A stretch of DNA of 64,000 nucleotides from Streptococcus equinus (GCF_900101445.1 NZ_FNKE01000001.1:558001-622000); one strand, 5' to 3'; numbered from the stretch's first letter, positions 25,927-36,342 are shown. The notes: generated from the sequence alone by a model not told the origin. Translations and numbers: made by a program.

Positions 25927-28563
25927 TCAATCAACTGATTTCAATGCTTCTAACATATCGACTGTTTTTAGGATATGGTTAACAAGCCAACCTAACAAGA
26001 ATAGTATGCCAATAACAACGATGATTGGAATGATGTAGATTGACAAGCCGACTTCAGTTCCAAACTTGATCGAATCTGAACCAATCATATTCATAATCAG
26101 TTGATGCAAGTATTTTCCACCAATCAATCCTACTACAATACCAATCAATGACAAACTAATCGTTTCTCGATAAATGTACATGGTCACTTCATTATCATAA
26201 AATCCAAGAACTTTAATCGTTGACAATTCTCGAATCCGCTCTGCCACATTAATATTGGTTAAGTTGTAGAGAATAACCACTGCAAGTAAAATAGAAATAA
26301 TGATTAAAATCGTCATCGCTCCATTAAGAGAAACAACTACTGAGTTGACATTTTTGATTAGGGAAGCATTTTGACTAACGGCTGACACGCTATCCATGGC
26401 TAACAACTTAGTAGACATATCCTCGATATTTTTACTTGAATGATCTTTAAGGGTGACAAGGTAAGCATTATCCTTAATGTCTTTGTCAAAGAATTTTTCA
26501 TATGCTTTTTGTGACATAAAGAGATAATGACCAACATTCATCTCAGCAACTGCTGAAACTTTAAGAACGTGTTTTTTACTATTTTCATCCTTCAAGTCAA
26601 AAGAATCACCTGCATTAACATGATACAAGCTTGCTAATTTTTCTGATATGACAACACCATCATCCGTTAAGGTCAAGTCTTGTGCTGTTTTAGGATCTTT
26701 TAGATGAATAAAGTCTCCAAAATTTTTACCTTGACTAACCAAAATTGAAATATCCTGTTTATCACTCAAACCAGGAATATCCTCTGTTAAGTGTGACAAA
26801 TAAATACTTTGGTATTTGGATACTTTTTTAGAATTTAAAACAGATGTCAATTCTTTTTGGCTACTGCTATCATCACTTGTGACCACAATCATATCATAAG
26901 GCATCAAACGTGAAAATTGGTTATCAATGATTTTTCCTAAAGAAGATTGAATGCCAAGTCCTGCAAATAGCAAAGCAACCGAACCAGCTACACCAAATAT
27001 GGTCATCAGCATGCGCTGCTTGTATCGGAAAATATTTCGAGCAGTAACTTTATGTGTAAATGACAAACGGCGCCAGATAAAGCCGATACGTTCTAAGAAA
27101 ATTTTTGACCCTTTGACTGGTGGTTTTGGCAACAAAAGCTGAGAAGGTTTCTCACTAAGCTCTCTTCTAGCGATAATAAAGGCTGGCAAGACCGCACTAA
27201 CAAGAGCAAATACGATTGCAATCAAAGTATATGACCAATAGAAATAATAAGTCGTACTTCCTAAAGTTGTATCACCTGTAACAATCTCAGCAATGACTCG
27301 TGACAAAATGTAATGCCCCGCAAAAATTCCCAAGATGGTTCCTGTCATGCTGGCAACAAAACCATAGATAACAAATTTCTTAATAACGTCGCTATTGCTG
27401 TAACCGAGAGCTTTTAAAACACCCGAATTAGTGCGTTCTTCATCAACAAATCGTGTCATTGTTGTGAAAGTCACTAAAGCAGCAACAACATATAAGACAA
27501 CCGGAAAGACATTGCCGATGCTGCCAATACTTGAGGTACTTGAAATGTAGGTTTGATAACCTCCACCACCTGGCAAGGTTGAGCGAGTATACGTTGTATA
27601 AGTCGGCTCTTTCATAGAATCAAGCTTCGTTTTAGCGTCACTAATCTGCTTTTCACTCTCAGCAATTTGAGCTTGCGCTTGCTTGATTGAGTCTTGTGCT
27701 GCCAATTGTTGCTCATTTGGTAATTGTGCGAGCATGGCTTTTTGCGCTTCCAGTTGAGATTTAGCTGCATCGACCTTTGCTTGATTAGCATCAAGTGAGG
27801 TTTCTTTTTCTGATTTTAATTGTGCTAAGCGTTGGCTAGGATTATCATAAAGCAAGTCCTCTAGCGCTTTTTCTTTTTTAGCTAATTTTTCCTTATATGT
27901 TTCAGAAAATGGATTTAGATTTTTTAAATCATTGTAGCGAATTCTAGCAACCGTGTAAAAATCGCTGTCAAAAGTTGATTCTGGAACAATGGCATAGTAT
28001 TTCAATACTCCGTTTCCAGCACTTGATGTTCCAAGGCTAGATTTTGAAAGAATCTCTGAGGAATTGACAAAGCCAACAATTTTAAATGTCGTTTTTTTCA
28101 AAATGCCTTGTTCGTCAGATTGGGTAAAGCTGATCTTATCACCAAGATGGTATTTCTTTTGCATGGTTGAAGCTAAGGCAATCTCATCAGTAGCTTTGGG
28201 ATAAACACCTGAAACTAACTCATATTTAGAAATACGCTTGCTGTTTGAAAACACACGAATAGCATCATCGGTATTTTTAATTGTCACATCCGTCAGATAG
28301 CCATAATCAACTTCGCTGTCTTTGATCGTTGCTAGCTCTTTTTGATCATCATCACTAAAACCGTAGCTTGCAATGACTGACAAGTCCATGGTATTTTGCT
28401 TTTTAAGATAAGCACTTGCTGTCCTTTGCATGTCAGGTCCTGTTACTTTCAAGGCGACAAAGGCAAAGGCTCCAAGCATCATCAAGAGCATGATGGATAA
28501 AAAACGACCTTTAGAACTTCCGATTGATTTTCTGATATCTTTCCAATAAGTCTTTTTTGACAT
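25927..28563 (-). CDS. ABC transporter permease (FtsX type)
   Basis: A large two-domain FtsX/MacB-like permease, 878 residues from the ATG at 28563, chosen for the GAGGTG site upstream (GTG and ATG codons a few triplets earlier overlap that site). After an N-terminal span comes an extracytoplasmic region with a Gln/Lys/Ala-rich coiled coil (about 255-330). Then follow three membrane spans (FtsX domain), a span at the start of a second extracytoplasmic domain, and three C-terminal spans. Such proteins export peptides or lipids or confer antimicrobial resistance. The substrate is unknown. It is paired with the ATPase gene upstream and a divergent TetR regulator. Confidence 0.88.
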   Translation of the reverse strand: MSKKTYWKDIRKSIGSSKGRFLSIMLLMMLGAFAFVALKVTGPDMQRTASAYLKKQNTMDLSVIASYGFSDDDQKELATIKDSEVDYGYLTDVTIKNTDDAIRVFSNSKRISKYELVSGVYPKATDEIALASTMQKKYHLGDKISFTQSDEQGILKKTTFKIVGFVNSSEILSKSSLGTSSAGNGVLKYYAIVPESTFDSDFYTVARIRYNDLKNLNPFSETYKEKLAKKEKALEDLLYDNPSQRLAQLKSEKETSLDANQAKVDAAKSQLEAQKAMLAQLPNEQQLAAQDSIKQAQAQIAESEKQISDAKTKLDSMKEPTYTTYTRSTLPGGGGYQTYISSTSSIGSIGNVFPVVLYVVAALVTFTTMTRFVDEERTNSGVLKALGYSNSDVIKKFVIYGFVASMTGTILGIFAGHYILSRVIAEIVTGDTTLGSTTYYFYWSYTLIAIVFALVSAVLPAFIIARRELSEKPSQLLLPKPPVKGSKIFLERIGFIWRRLSFTHKVTARNIFRYKQRMLMTIFGVAGSVALLFAGLGIQSSLGKIIDNQFSRLMPYDMIVVTSDDSSSQKELTSVLNSKKVSKYQSIYLSHLTEDIPGLSDKQDISILVSQGKNFGDFIHLKDPKTAQDLTLTDDGVVISEKLASLYHVNAGDSFDLKDENSKKHVLKVSAVAEMNVGHYLFMSQKAYEKFFDKDIKDNAYLVTLKDHSSKNIEDMSTKLLAMDSVSAVSQNASLIKNVNSVVVSLNGAMTILIIISILLAVVILYNLTNINVAERIRELSTIKVLGFYDNEVTMYIYRETISLSLIGIVVGLIGGKYLHQLIMNMIGSDSIKFGTEVGLSIYIIPIIVVIGILFLLGWLVNHILKTVDMLEALKSVD

Positions 28564-28573
28564 AGCCATCACC

Positions 28574-29275
28574 TCAGTATTCTAGTGTTTCAATATCTTG
28601 AGGATGCTCATTAACTTCGATACTGCTTACCGTAGCATCGTGCATGTGAATCACACGATCAGCAATTGGGGCAAGAGCTGAATTATGCGTAACTATAATA
28701 ACAGTTGAACCCTTATGGCGTGACATATCTTGCAAAATTTTTAAGACTTGTTTTCCGGTTTGGTAATCAAGGGCACCTGTCGGTTCATCGCAGAGCAATA
28801 ATTTTGGATTTTTTGCCACCGCACGCGCTATTGACACACGCTGCTGTTCACCCCCAGATAGCTGAGCTGGAAAGTTATTAAGACGTTTTCCAAGTCCCAC
28901 ATCAATCAATGTCTGCTCAGCATCTCTTGCATCGCTAACAATTTCTGAAGCTAGTTCCACATTTTCTTTAGCGGTCAAATTGGGCACCAAATTGTAAAAT
29001 TGAAAGACGAAACCGACGTCATTACGACGATAAGTTGTCAATTCTTTAGCGTTGTATTTAGCAATATCAACCCCATCAATCAAAACTTGCCCTTCATCGT
29101 TCGTGTCCATACCACCGAGAATATTTAAGACAGTTGATTTTCCAGCTCCTGAAGCCCCTAAAATAATGACCAATTCTCCTTTTTCAATGACAAAATTAAT
29201 ATCATTATTAGCCACAATTTCAGTTTCACCTGCTTGATAACGTTTATAAGAATGCTTCATTTCAATATAAGCCAT
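28574..29275 (-). CDS. ABC transporter ATP-binding protein (MacB/LolD type)
   Basis: Cytoplasmic ATPase, 233 residues from the ATG at 29275 (AGAGGTG ribosome site). It has Walker [11 protein letters not shown]-loop [20 protein letters not shown] (typical of the LolD/MacB subfamily), signature [14 protein letters not shown], Walker [13 protein letters not shown] and H-loop IIVTHN. It ends 10 bp before the permease gene. Together with the permease it forms an exporter-like complex, probably repressed by the divergent TetR protein. Confidence 0.92.
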   Translation of the reverse strand: MAYIEMKHSYKRYQAGETEIVANNDINFVIEKGELVIILGASGAGKSTVLNILGGMDTNDEGQVLIDGVDIAKYNAKELTTYRRNDVGFVFQFYNLVPNLTAKENVELASEIVSDARDAEQTLIDVGLGKRLNNFPAQLSGGEQQRVSIARAVAKNPKLLLCDEPTGALDYQTGKQVLKILQDMSRHKGSTVIIVTHNSALAPIADRVIHMHDATVSSIEVNEHPQDIETLEY

Positions 29276-29332
29276 GAGATTCACCTCTTTAGTTTTCTTA
29301 ATTAGACATCTTGTTGATTTAATTTGGACTAT

Positions 29333-29361
29333 ATTATATAATTTGATAAATTAATAAACAA
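29333..29361 (-). promoter_or_regulatory. ABC exporter promoter
   Basis: Minus-strand TTGTTT (plus 29356-29361) and TATAAT (plus 29333-29338) are 17 bp apart. They lie within an AT-rich segment bounded by TTAATTT and AAATTAA, which could form the TetR operator. Confidence 0.6.
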
Positions 29362-29419
29362 GGACAAAAATAGACAATCTGTTCATTTTAGACCAGGACT
29401 AAGAAAGGAGCTGATTTTT

Positions 29420-29968
29420 ATGGCAAAGAGACAAACAGAAACCAAAAACTATCTTAAACAAGCTTTAGCTAAACTCTTGTTGGAAAAACGGTTTGAGGAG
29501 ATTAGTGTCTCAGATTTAACCAAAACTGCTGGTATTAATCGTGGAACATTCTACCTTCATTATGTTGATAAATGCGACATGATGGACCAACTAAAAAACG
29601 AAACGCTTGATGAGTTATTAGCTATTCTAAATGACGACTCTCTTTTTTCTGATAGTCAAACTGTTATCATCCAGTGTCTGGACTACATCCGCAAGAATTT
29701 TGAGTTTATTTATGCCATTTCAAAATCATCTTCTTCCGATTTCTCTAAAACTATCAAAGATTTTATTTACAGCTTTCTTTTGACTATCCCTGATTTCAAA
29801 GATATTCTCGTGAGCTATTATGAAATTCCTTATCAATATGCGCTTGAAGTCTATTTATCTTCTATTGAAAGTATTATCTCTCTTTGGGTAAGTAATGGTG
29901 GAATTGAAAGTTCTGAAGAAGTCACCGATATTATCCTTAAAGTTGCTTCGCTTGATAAAATGGTATGA
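29420..29968 (+). CDS. TetR/AcrR family regulator
   Basis: A 182-residue repressor-type protein. The N-terminal helix-turn-helix is FEEISVSDLTKTAGINRGTFYLHYVDKCDMMDQL (about 22-55), typical of TetR proteins. The C-terminal ligand or dimer domain resembles the TetR_C_8 type common in streptococci. It is divergent from the ABC exporter genes with a 144-bp shared intergenic region, so it most likely controls them and perhaps itself. The inducer is unknown. Confidence 0.9.
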   Translation: MAKRQTETKNYLKQALAKLLLEKRFEEISVSDLTKTAGINRGTFYLHYVDKCDMMDQLKNETLDELLAILNDDSLFSDSQTVIIQCLDYIRKNFEFIYAISKSSSSDFSKTIKDFIYSFLLTIPDFKDILVSYYEIPYQYALEVYLSSIESIISLWVSNGGIESSEEVTDIILKVASLDKMV

Positions 29969-29979
29969 TAATACTGAGA

Positions 29980-30010
29980 AAATCTCACTTTAGATTAAGT
30001 GAGATTTTTT
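29980..30010. terminator. Bidirectional terminator between the TetR gene and tpx
   Basis: The stem AAATCTCACTT...AAGTGAGATTT, flanked by A and T runs, serves the convergent genes. Confidence 0.85.
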
Positions 30011-30012
30011 AA

Positions 30013-30504
30013 CTATAGTGAGTTTACGGCAGCAAGAGCCGCTTGATAATCTGGATCTGAGTTAACATTTTCCAAGTATTCAGCATAAACCAATTGATTA
30101 TCCGTATTTAAAACAAGCACAGCACGAGCTAGAAGATGCCATTCTGCCATTAAAAGACCATAAGTCTTCCCAAATTCATTGTCATAGTAATCAGACAACA
30201 TAACCGCTTGATTAAGACCTTCGACACCACACCAGCGTGCTTGAGCAAATGGCAAGTCTGCTGAAATCGTAATTACCACGGTATCAGACATAGCTGAAAG
30301 TTCTTTATTAAACGTACGTGTCTGTGTTGAACAAATCCCTGTATCAATTGATGGCACAACGCTAATTACTTTTTTCTTTCCAGCAAAATCAGACAAGCTT
30401 TTAATACTTAAATCAGATGCTCGCAATGAAAAATCTGGTGCTGTTTCACCAATTTTTAGTTGTTTACCAATTAAAGTTACGGGATTTCCAAGAAAAGTTG
30501 TCAT
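30013..30504 (-). CDS. tpx: Thiol peroxidase
   Basis: Atypical 2-Cys peroxiredoxin, 163 residues, which reduces hydrogen peroxide and organic peroxides using thioredoxin. The peroxidatic Cys (C58) is in [16 protein letters not shown] and the resolving Cys (C92) in ARWCGVEGL, the Tpx spacing. There is no signal peptide. It is monocistronic with an AAGGAA ribosome site. Confidence 0.96.
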   Translation of the reverse strand: MTTFLGNPVTLIGKQLKIGETAPDFSLRASDLSIKSLSDFAGKKKVISVVPSIDTGICSTQTRTFNKELSAMSDTVVITISADLPFAQARWCGVEGLNQAVMLSDYYDNEFGKTYGLLMAEWHLLARAVLVLNTDNQLVYAEYLENVNSDPDYQAALAAVNSL

Positions 30505-30619
30505 CGTTTATTCCTTCCATTTATGAGAGTTTTTTTGTTATTTGCAAGAAAAGAAAGCCTTTTACTCTCCTTTCATTTTACCGAAAAATCTCTTTTTAAA
30601 CGAAGAATATGCTTGAAAG

Positions 30620-31279
30620 TTAAAGATACTTGCTTGCCTCTCTAACTGAAAGTGGTGATAAGTGTTCTTTGTTTGTCATGATAAACTGTCTAACCCAAGC
30701 AGCGTTAGTTTTTGACAAATCACGTAAAGCCCAACCTATGGCTTTATTGATAAAAAATTCCTTTGAACCTAGATTTCTCAGAAGAATCTCTTGGAGTAAA
30801 TCAATCTTAGTCTGATCTTTTCTACCAAGCTGGTGAAGAATGGCTAGTCTACATAGCCAGATATTATCATCATGTGCCCACGCTTTCATCACCTTATCAA
30901 CTCTCTCATCCGTTAATCCAATGCGACCAATAACAACGGCTAGTATGTCAATACTATCCCACCACTGTTTGCTTCTTGCAAAATATTCAAGCTTTTCAAT
31001 ATCATCATAAGTCAGAAATCTTTGCATCGTACGCAAGTAATCAAGAACCAAATACTGACACTCACGGTGGTCATCTTGCCAGACCTGCTTTAAAAAAGCC
31101 CAATCAAGCTTTTCTGATTTTTTCTCATTGGCTAAAAATGATTTGTAAAGTGCTCGGCGTTTTGGTGTTTGAATGCCATAAAAAGAAAATCGATTTTTCA
31201 TGTAGGCTGACATAACTTGCGCTTTTGCCGAATCAGCGTTTTCTTCAAATAATCGAGTCATTTCTTCAAGCTTTGACAA
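30620..31279 (-). CDS. DNA alkylation repair protein (AlkD-like)
   Basis: A 219-residue all-helical protein of the AlkC/AlkD HEAT-repeat DNA glycosylase family, which removes alkylated bases. Family features include FYGIQTPKRRALYKSF, WQDDHRECQYLVLDYL, WWDSIDILA and FINKAIGWALRDLSK near the end. Translation starts at a TTG at 31279, seven nt after GGAGG. The next ATG (codon 7) lacks such a site. The gene is transcribed alone. The specific lesion repaired is not deducible. Confidence 0.9.
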   Translation of the reverse strand: MSKLEEMTRLFEENADSAKAQVMSAYMKNRFSFYGIQTPKRRALYKSFLANEKKSEKLDWAFLKQVWQDDHRECQYLVLDYLRTMQRFLTYDDIEKLEYFARSKQWWDSIDILAVVIGRIGLTDERVDKVMKAWAHDDNIWLCRLAILHQLGRKDQTKIDLLQEILLRNLGSKEFFINKAIGWALRDLSKTNAAWVRQFIMTNKEHLSPLSVREASKYL

Positions 31280-31327
31280 CTTTCTTCCTCCTTGGAGTAA
31301 CTAAGCTATTTTTCACTTTCATTCTAT

Positions 31328-31366
31328 CAAAAAGCAGTCTGTTTGGCATACAGACTGCTTGCTTTT
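31328..31366 (-). terminator. Hairpin terminator between the alkD-like gene and metY
   Basis: The stem AGCAGTCTGT-ATGCCAA-ACAGACTGCT is perfect and followed by TTTTTG on the minus strand. It lies upstream of the metY stop, between the alkD-like start and metY, so it probably ends metY transcripts. Confidence 0.75.
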
Positions 31367-31395
31367 ACCCTATGAACATCAATACGATTGTTTGA

Positions 31396-32676
31396 TTAGA
31401 TTTTTTCCAAAGCTAGACGCAAATCTTCAATCAAGTCATCAGCATTTTCAAGACCAACAGATACACGAATTTGATTTCGAGTTACTCCACAAGCTTTCAA
31501 ATCTTCTTCAGAAAGTTGTTGGTGAGTTGTTGTCGCTGGGTGAACAACAAGAGATTTGGCATCCGCAACGTTTGCTAAATCAGAGAAGATTTCAAGGTTA
31601 TCGATAAATTTATGCGCTTCTTCTTGCCCTCCCTTGATGTGGAAAGTAAAGATTGAACCAGCACCTTTAGGGAAATATTTTTGAGCCAAGTCATAATATG
31701 GGCTTGATGGCAAGCTTGGGTAGTTGACCTTTTCAACTTTTGGATGGTTTGCCAAAAAGTCGACAATTTTCTTAGTGTTTTCAATATGGCGGTCAATACG
31801 AAGTGACAATGTTTCAAGACCTTGCAAAAGTAAGAAAGCACTAAATGGTGACAAAGCTGCACCAGTGTCACGCAATAATTGCACACGAAGGGCTGTGATA
31901 AAAGCTGCAGCTCCGATATCACGAGTGTAGCTGATATTGTGATATGATGGGTCTTCATCTACAAATTGTGGGAATTTACCAGATGCTTCCCAATCGAAGT
32001 TTCCTGAATCCACAACTACACCTGCAATAGTTGTTCCGTGTCCACCGATAAATTTTGTCGCTGAATGAACGGCAATATCAACACCGTGTGAGAAAACATT
32101 GATTAGATATGGTGTACCAAAGGTATTATCAGTTACCAATGGAATCTTGTGAGCATGCGCAATATCAGCAATTTTTTCGATATCAGGAATATTGATAACA
32201 GGATTTCCAAGCGTTTCAATCAAAACAAGTTTTGTATTATCCTTGATAGCTGCTTCAACTTCTTCAAGATTTGCCACATCAACAAATGTTGTTGTCACGC
32301 CATAACGCGGAAGAGTTTCTTTGAGTAAGTTAAATGTTCCACCGTAAAGAGTTGTCGCTGCCACCACATGGTCGCCAGCGTGAGCAAGCCCAAGAACAGC
32401 ATAAGTAATAGCTGCCATACCAGATGATGTTGCGACTGCCCCAACCCCATTTTCAAGGGCAGCAATACGATTTTCAAAGACTTCTACCGTTGGGTTCCCG
32501 ATACGTGAATAGATATTTCCTGGTTTTTTCAAGCCAAATAAATCTTCACCTTCTTGAGCATTATCAAAAACATATGATGTTGTTTGGTAAATTGGAACAG
32601 CACGAGATTTTGTTGTTGGGTCAACTTCTTGACCAGCATGCAATTGTAAAGTTTCAAAGTTATATTTTCGTGTCAT
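31396..32676 (-). CDS. metY: O-acetylhomoserine/O-acetylserine sulfhydrylase
   Basis: PLP enzyme of the Cys/Met metabolism family, 426 residues from MTRKYNFETLQLHAGQ (ATG at 32676, GGAG site upstream). It makes homocysteine or cysteine from the O-acetyl amino acid and sulfide. The PLP Lys lies in VHSATKFIGGHGT, the phosphate-binding residues in ATSSGMAAI, and the C-terminal signature SVGLENADDLIEDL is present. No SAM riboswitch or T-box was seen upstream. The split between cysteine and homocysteine synthase activity cannot be decided here. Confidence 0.9.
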   Translation of the reverse strand: MTRKYNFETLQLHAGQEVDPTTKSRAVPIYQTTSYVFDNAQEGEDLFGLKKPGNIYSRIGNPTVEVFENRIAALENGVGAVATSSGMAAITYAVLGLAHAGDHVVAATTLYGGTFNLLKETLPRYGVTTTFVDVANLEEVEAAIKDNTKLVLIETLGNPVINIPDIEKIADIAHAHKIPLVTDNTFGTPYLINVFSHGVDIAVHSATKFIGGHGTTIAGVVVDSGNFDWEASGKFPQFVDEDPSYHNISYTRDIGAAAFITALRVQLLRDTGAALSPFSAFLLLQGLETLSLRIDRHIENTKKIVDFLANHPKVEKVNYPSLPSSPYYDLAQKYFPKGAGSIFTFHIKGGQEEAHKFIDNLEIFSDLANVADAKSLVVHPATTTHQQLSEEDLKACGVTRNQIRVSVGLENADDLIEDLRLALEKI

Positions 32677-32755
32677 GGCATGTACTCCAATCATTAAAAT
32701 TTCTGAATGTACATACAATTTTACACTCTTTTAAAAATATTGACTAATACTTATT

Positions 32756-32793
32756 AAAAAAGACTAGGTATAGTTTCAAACTATACCCTAGTC
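32756..32793 (-). terminator. Thiamine operon terminator
   Basis: A long stem (ACTAGGGTATAG-TTTGAAA-CTATACCTAGT on the minus strand) followed by CTTTTTT, downstream of thiE. Confidence 0.85.
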
Positions 32794-33420
32794 AAATGCT
32801 CTGGCAAATCGCTGAGTATCAAGTTCAACTTCTTTGGACTGAGCGATGGCTGAAATTACAGCAACACCATCTGCTCCAGATTGCCGAATAGCAGCTACAT
32901 CACCAAATGTAATGCCACCAATTGCCACAATTGGAATGTCTTTATCCAATTCACGCATTTCTCTCAAACCATTTAATCCGATAACTTGACCAGCGTCAGA
33001 TTTTGAAGAAGTTGGAAAAATAGGACCTACCCCAATGTAATCAACAACATCAATTGCTGATAAATGATATTCTTTAGCATTTCCAACCGATAGACCAATC
33101 AACTTATCTGGAAACAACTTTCTAGCCTCATGGACTGGCATATCATCTTGCCCAAGATGAACACCATCAACACCAATTTCTAAAGCCAAATCAATGTCGT
33201 CATTGATGAAAAATAAAATGTGGTACTTACGACAAAGTTCTTTAACCTTTAAAGCAAGTTCCTTTTTTTCTTGCCCAGAAAGTGCACCTTGACCTTTTTC
33301 ACGAAATTGAAAACAGGTCACCCCTGACTTAAAAGCTGCTTCTAAGATATCCAAAAATTTCCCTTTAGGACAATTTGGCGTGCCACAAATAAAATAGACC
33401 TGCAACTGTTCTTTATTCAC
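32788..33420 (-). CDS. thiE: Thiamine-phosphate synthase
   Basis: Joins HMP-pyrophosphate and thiazole phosphate to give thiamine monophosphate. I place the start at the GTG at 33420 (210 residues, [14 protein letters not shown]), spaced correctly from GAGG and overlapping the thiM stop by 8 bp. An upstream TTG in frame is possible but has no site. Motifs are [45 protein letters not shown] and VAIGGI. It is the last gene of the TPP-regulated operon. Confidence 0.94.
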   Translation of the reverse strand: MNKEQLQVYFICGTPNCPKGKFLDILEAAFKSGVTCFQFREKGQGALSGQEKKELALKVKELCRKYHILFFINDDIDLALEIGVDGVHLGQDDMPVHEARKLFPDKLIGLSVGNAKEYHLSAIDVVDYIGVGPIFPTSSKSDAGQVIGLNGLREMRELDKDIPIVAIGGITFGDVAAIRQSGADGVAVISAIAQSKEVELDTQRFARAFD

Positions 33421-34210
33421 AATATACCTCAACTCTCTTCAAGCGCTCAACATCTTGATTTGTGATTTTGCAAAGAGCATCTAGAAATGCTATCTGAAAA
33501 CTTCCAGGTAGGGCGTTGCCTGCCGCAACTTCTGCCAGCTCACCTGCGATATTATAAACCGAGATTGCCTCTTCTAAGCAAGCAAGTAAGTCGCCATCTT
33601 TAGCAAGGCCGATAAATGCAGCTAGCACTGCTCCGAGTAAGCAGCCTGTTCCTGTAACAAGTGGCATTAAGGGACTACCATTTTTAAGAAGTTTAACGTG
33701 ACCATTGACCGCAATGGCATCTGTTTTTCCTGTGATGACAACTGGAATTCCAAGTTTTTGATTAGCTAACCAAGCAAGATGTCCAATGTCATCAACGTCT
33801 GCAGAATCAACACCTTTACTTTTAACATCTTGTCCAACTAGCGCAGCAATTTCCCCGGCATTTCCGCGTAAAAGTGAAATCTTGTGATGGTTTAGCAAAT
33901 CAGACGCAACTTTCTTGCGATAAGGTCCAGCACCAGCAGCAACTGGATCCAAAACAGTTGGCACCGAATACTTCTCAGCAATATCTAGAGCGTCCTTGTA
34001 AAGTTGCCAACTTCCCTCGTGCAAAGTACCAATATTAACCAACAGACCACTTGCATTTGGCAAAAAATATTCCAAATCTGGCTGATATTCACTCATGGCT
34101 GGAGAGGCACCAAGAGCCAACAGACCATTTGCTGAGAAATTCTTGACGACATTATTTGTCAAACAAATGGTCAAAGGATTATTCTCTCGTAAGTCATCTA
34201 AATAAGTCAT
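33413..34210 (-). CDS. thiM: Hydroxyethylthiazole kinase
   Basis: Phosphorylates the thiazole moiety for thiamine salvage, 265 residues. The N-terminal [30 protein letters not shown] and the ribokinase-like active-site [15 protein letters not shown] are conserved. The start ATG directly follows the thiD stop, with the ribosome site AAAGGAG inside the end of thiD. Presence of thiM and thiD without thiC or thiG in the window indicates salvage rather than de novo synthesis. Confidence 0.95.
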   Translation of the reverse strand: MTYLDDLRENNPLTICLTNNVVKNFSANGLLALGASPAMSEYQPDLEYFLPNASGLLVNIGTLHEGSWQLYKDALDIAEKYSVPTVLDPVAAGAGPYRKKVASDLLNHHKISLLRGNAGEIAALVGQDVKSKGVDSADVDDIGHLAWLANQKLGIPVVITGKTDAIAVNGHVKLLKNGSPLMPLVTGTGCLLGAVLAAFIGLAKDGDLLACLEEAISVYNIAGELAEVAAGNALPGSFQIAFLDALCKITNQDVERLKRVEVYCE

Positions 34211-35008
34211 TTAATCTCCTTTGTATGTGACGTGATTAACTGGACCATTTCCATGACCGAGTTCTGGAGCGGTTTTGATAGCTTCTGTAATAAATCGCTT
34301 AGCTGTTCCAACAGCTTCTTGAACAGAACGACCTTTGGCTAATTCTGCCGTGATTACTGCAGCATAAGTACAACCCGTTCCGTGTGTATGCCTGGTCGCA
34401 ACACGTTCAGAGGTAAATGTCTGCACTTGACCATTTTCTAAAAAGAGAAAGTCTTTAGCTTCATTTTGCAAATGGCCTCCCTTGATGACGACATTTTTAA
34501 CGCCGTATTGTGATTGAATGGCTTTACCAGCTTCTAGGATTGCTTTTTCATCCTTCAATTCTTGTCCAAAAAGCACCTCTGCTTCTGGCAAATTAGGTGT
34601 GATAACAGTCGCTAAAGGAAGCAATTTTTCTTTGAGGGCCTCTACTGCTTCTTGGCTAATCAAGCGATCGCCACTCGTCGCTACCATGACGGGATCAAGA
34701 ACGTAAGGACATGATATAGTATTCAAATACTGACTCACGCGCTCAATGGTTTCAACTTCTGCCAGCATCCCTGTCTTAATCGCATCTGGCTCAATATCAG
34801 AAAAAACACTTTTTAGCTGCTCATCAAGAATCGTTTGATCAAGATTACAAATGGCTTGAACACCTTGGGTATTTTGTGCAACTACACTGGTAACGACCGC
34901 CATACCATAAACACCACGCGCTTGAAAACTTTTCAAATCAGCCATAATTCCGGCACCACCACTTGGATCAGTTCCTGCAATCGTTAAAGCTACCTGTAAC
35001 TTAGACAT
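34211..35008 (-). CDS. thiD: HMP/HMP-phosphate kinase
   Basis: Bifunctional hydroxymethylpyrimidine and HMP-phosphate kinase, 265 residues. It begins with IAGTDPSGGAGIMADLKSF, shows KTGMLAEVETIE and DPVMVATSGDRL, and ends with the kinase motif HGTGCTYAAVITAELAKG. It overlaps tenA by 8 bp and abuts thiM, so the operon is tightly coupled. It supplies HMP-PP to ThiE. Confidence 0.95.
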   Translation of the reverse strand: MSKLQVALTIAGTDPSGGAGIMADLKSFQARGVYGMAVVTSVVAQNTQGVQAICNLDQTILDEQLKSVFSDIEPDAIKTGMLAEVETIERVSQYLNTISCPYVLDPVMVATSGDRLISQEAVEALKEKLLPLATVITPNLPEAEVLFGQELKDEKAILEAGKAIQSQYGVKNVVIKGGHLQNEAKDFLFLENGQVQTFTSERVATRHTHGTGCTYAAVITAELAKGRSVQEAVGTAKRFITEAIKTAPELGHGNGPVNHVTYKGD

Positions 35009-35681
35009 TTCTTACCTCCTCTGGCCATTCTTCTTGGTCAATTGCCATTTGGAAAAAATTGCGCTCATGCTGACAACTTTCCAAAAAGACACGAATCATT
35101 TCTTTTCTTTTTTCTTCTGGTAGTTGACTACTAAATCGTTTTAGTAGGTCAAAATAAGTTGGCAAACAAGCTGTTGCTTCATCTGCTGCGTAAAAGTCAA
35201 ACCATGCTTTAAAAGGATTATCGCTTGCAATCTTACCAGTCTCAAGTGCCTTTTTAGCAACCTGCTGATAAATCCAGGGACATGGAAGCATGGCTGCCAA
35301 GATATAAGCTGGATTATCTTGACTTAGCTGATAGTACATGTGCTTAATGTAATGGTCAGAACTTGGATACCAAGCCTTATCAGCAATAATATCATGATAA
35401 TCTCTTCCAGCTGCCTTAGCTAAAATATGATGAGCTCCCACCTCATGATTAAAAATAAAGTCAATCTGACCTAAAAAGAAGTCTTTGCTTGGTTTATCAG
35501 GAATTTTGGCAAATAGCTGAGCATAAATATCAGCGAATTTTTCCAAATAAATAGCATCCGCTTTTAAGTAATGACAAATTGCCTCATTGGGCAAGTTTCC
35601 TGCTATCATTTGCTTGATAAAATCATCTGCTAAAATCTTATCAATAAAGATTTGACTGCGTTCTTTCATTTCATTAATCAT
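35001..35681 (-). CDS. tenA: Thiaminase II / TenA
   Basis: A 226-residue helical-bundle enzyme that hydrolyses degraded thiamine to recover HMP. Conserved features are the FLGQIDFI segment with FNHEVGAHH, AMLPCPWIYQQVA and the C-terminal HERNFFQMA. The active-site Cys is expected in the segment ADEATACLP. The start at 35681 follows GGAAG and overlaps the HAD gene by 8 bp. Confidence 0.93.
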   Translation of the reverse strand: MINEMKERSQIFIDKILADDFIKQMIAGNLPNEAICHYLKADAIYLEKFADIYAQLFAKIPDKPSKDFFLGQIDFIFNHEVGAHHILAKAAGRDYHDIIADKAWYPSSDHYIKHMYYQLSQDNPAYILAAMLPCPWIYQQVAKKALETGKIASDNPFKAWFDFYAADEATACLPTYFDLLKRFSSQLPEEKRKEMIRVFLESCQHERNFFQMAIDQEEWPEEVRNV

Positions 35682-36342
35682 TAATTTCTTCCTTTACTAT
35701 TGTTATGAATTCCTTTAAGTGACGAATGGTGCGGAATGCCTGTTCTTGATTGTCTTGTGGGTTATCAGTATTTGACAGATAAACACCCTGAATATCAAAT
35801 TTTTGAGCTGTTTTTAAATGGCGCGTGCTATCTTCCAGATAAAAAATAGTCTTATCAGATAAGCCTTCTATCTCAAGAACAGCTCGGTAAAACTCATCTG
35901 TTTTATCAGGAAATCCTAGCGCAATACAAGAATAAATACCAGAAAAGTATTGCAATACTCCTGCCGATTCTAAACCGATTTTGGCTAAGTCATCATAATT
36001 TGATGTGACTGCATAAATCAAAAAATCTTCTTCAGCTAAATCGGCTATCATCTCCACAGCTTGTGGCATAAGTGAAACCTTTTGATAAGCATCTTCTAAT
36101 AGCTGCTGAGTTTTCCTTTCTGGATAAGTCAACTTTTCTTTGGCAAATAAAGCTGATAAATAAGCTTGCGCCTCAACCATATTGAAACGCCAGAGGTGTT
36201 TTTTTATCGCTTGAGTATAGGAGATATTGGCTAAAGCCAAGACTTTCTCGATGACCTCATCCCACAAACCATAAGAATCAAAAACAACCCCGTCTAAATC
36301 AAGAAAAATAACGCTTTTACTTTTGGGCAACAAGGGCAACAT
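35674..36342 (-). CDS. HAD-family hydrolase in the thiamine operon
   Basis: A haloacid dehalogenase-type phosphatase. Motif I is FLDLDGVVFD, motif II YAVTSN, motif III around GFPDKTDEF, and motif IV FYLEDSTRHL. I choose the ATG at 36342 (222 residues), although the GGAGG lies close and a TTG next to it or an ATG at 36357 are alternatives. It overlaps the end of the methyltransferase gene and the start of tenA. Its position suggests a phosphatase for a thiamine precursor or TMP. That role is inferred from context. Confidence 0.8.
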   Translation of the reverse strand: MLPLLPKSKSVIFLDLDGVVFDSYGLWDEVIEKVLALANISYTQAIKKHLWRFNMVEAQAYLSALFAKEKLTYPERKTQQLLEDAYQKVSLMPQAVEMIADLAEEDFLIYAVTSNYDDLAKIGLESAGVLQYFSGIYSCIALGFPDKTDEFYRAVLEIEGLSDKTIFYLEDSTRHLKTAQKFDIQGVYLSNTDNPQDNQEQAFRTIRHLKEFITIVKEEIND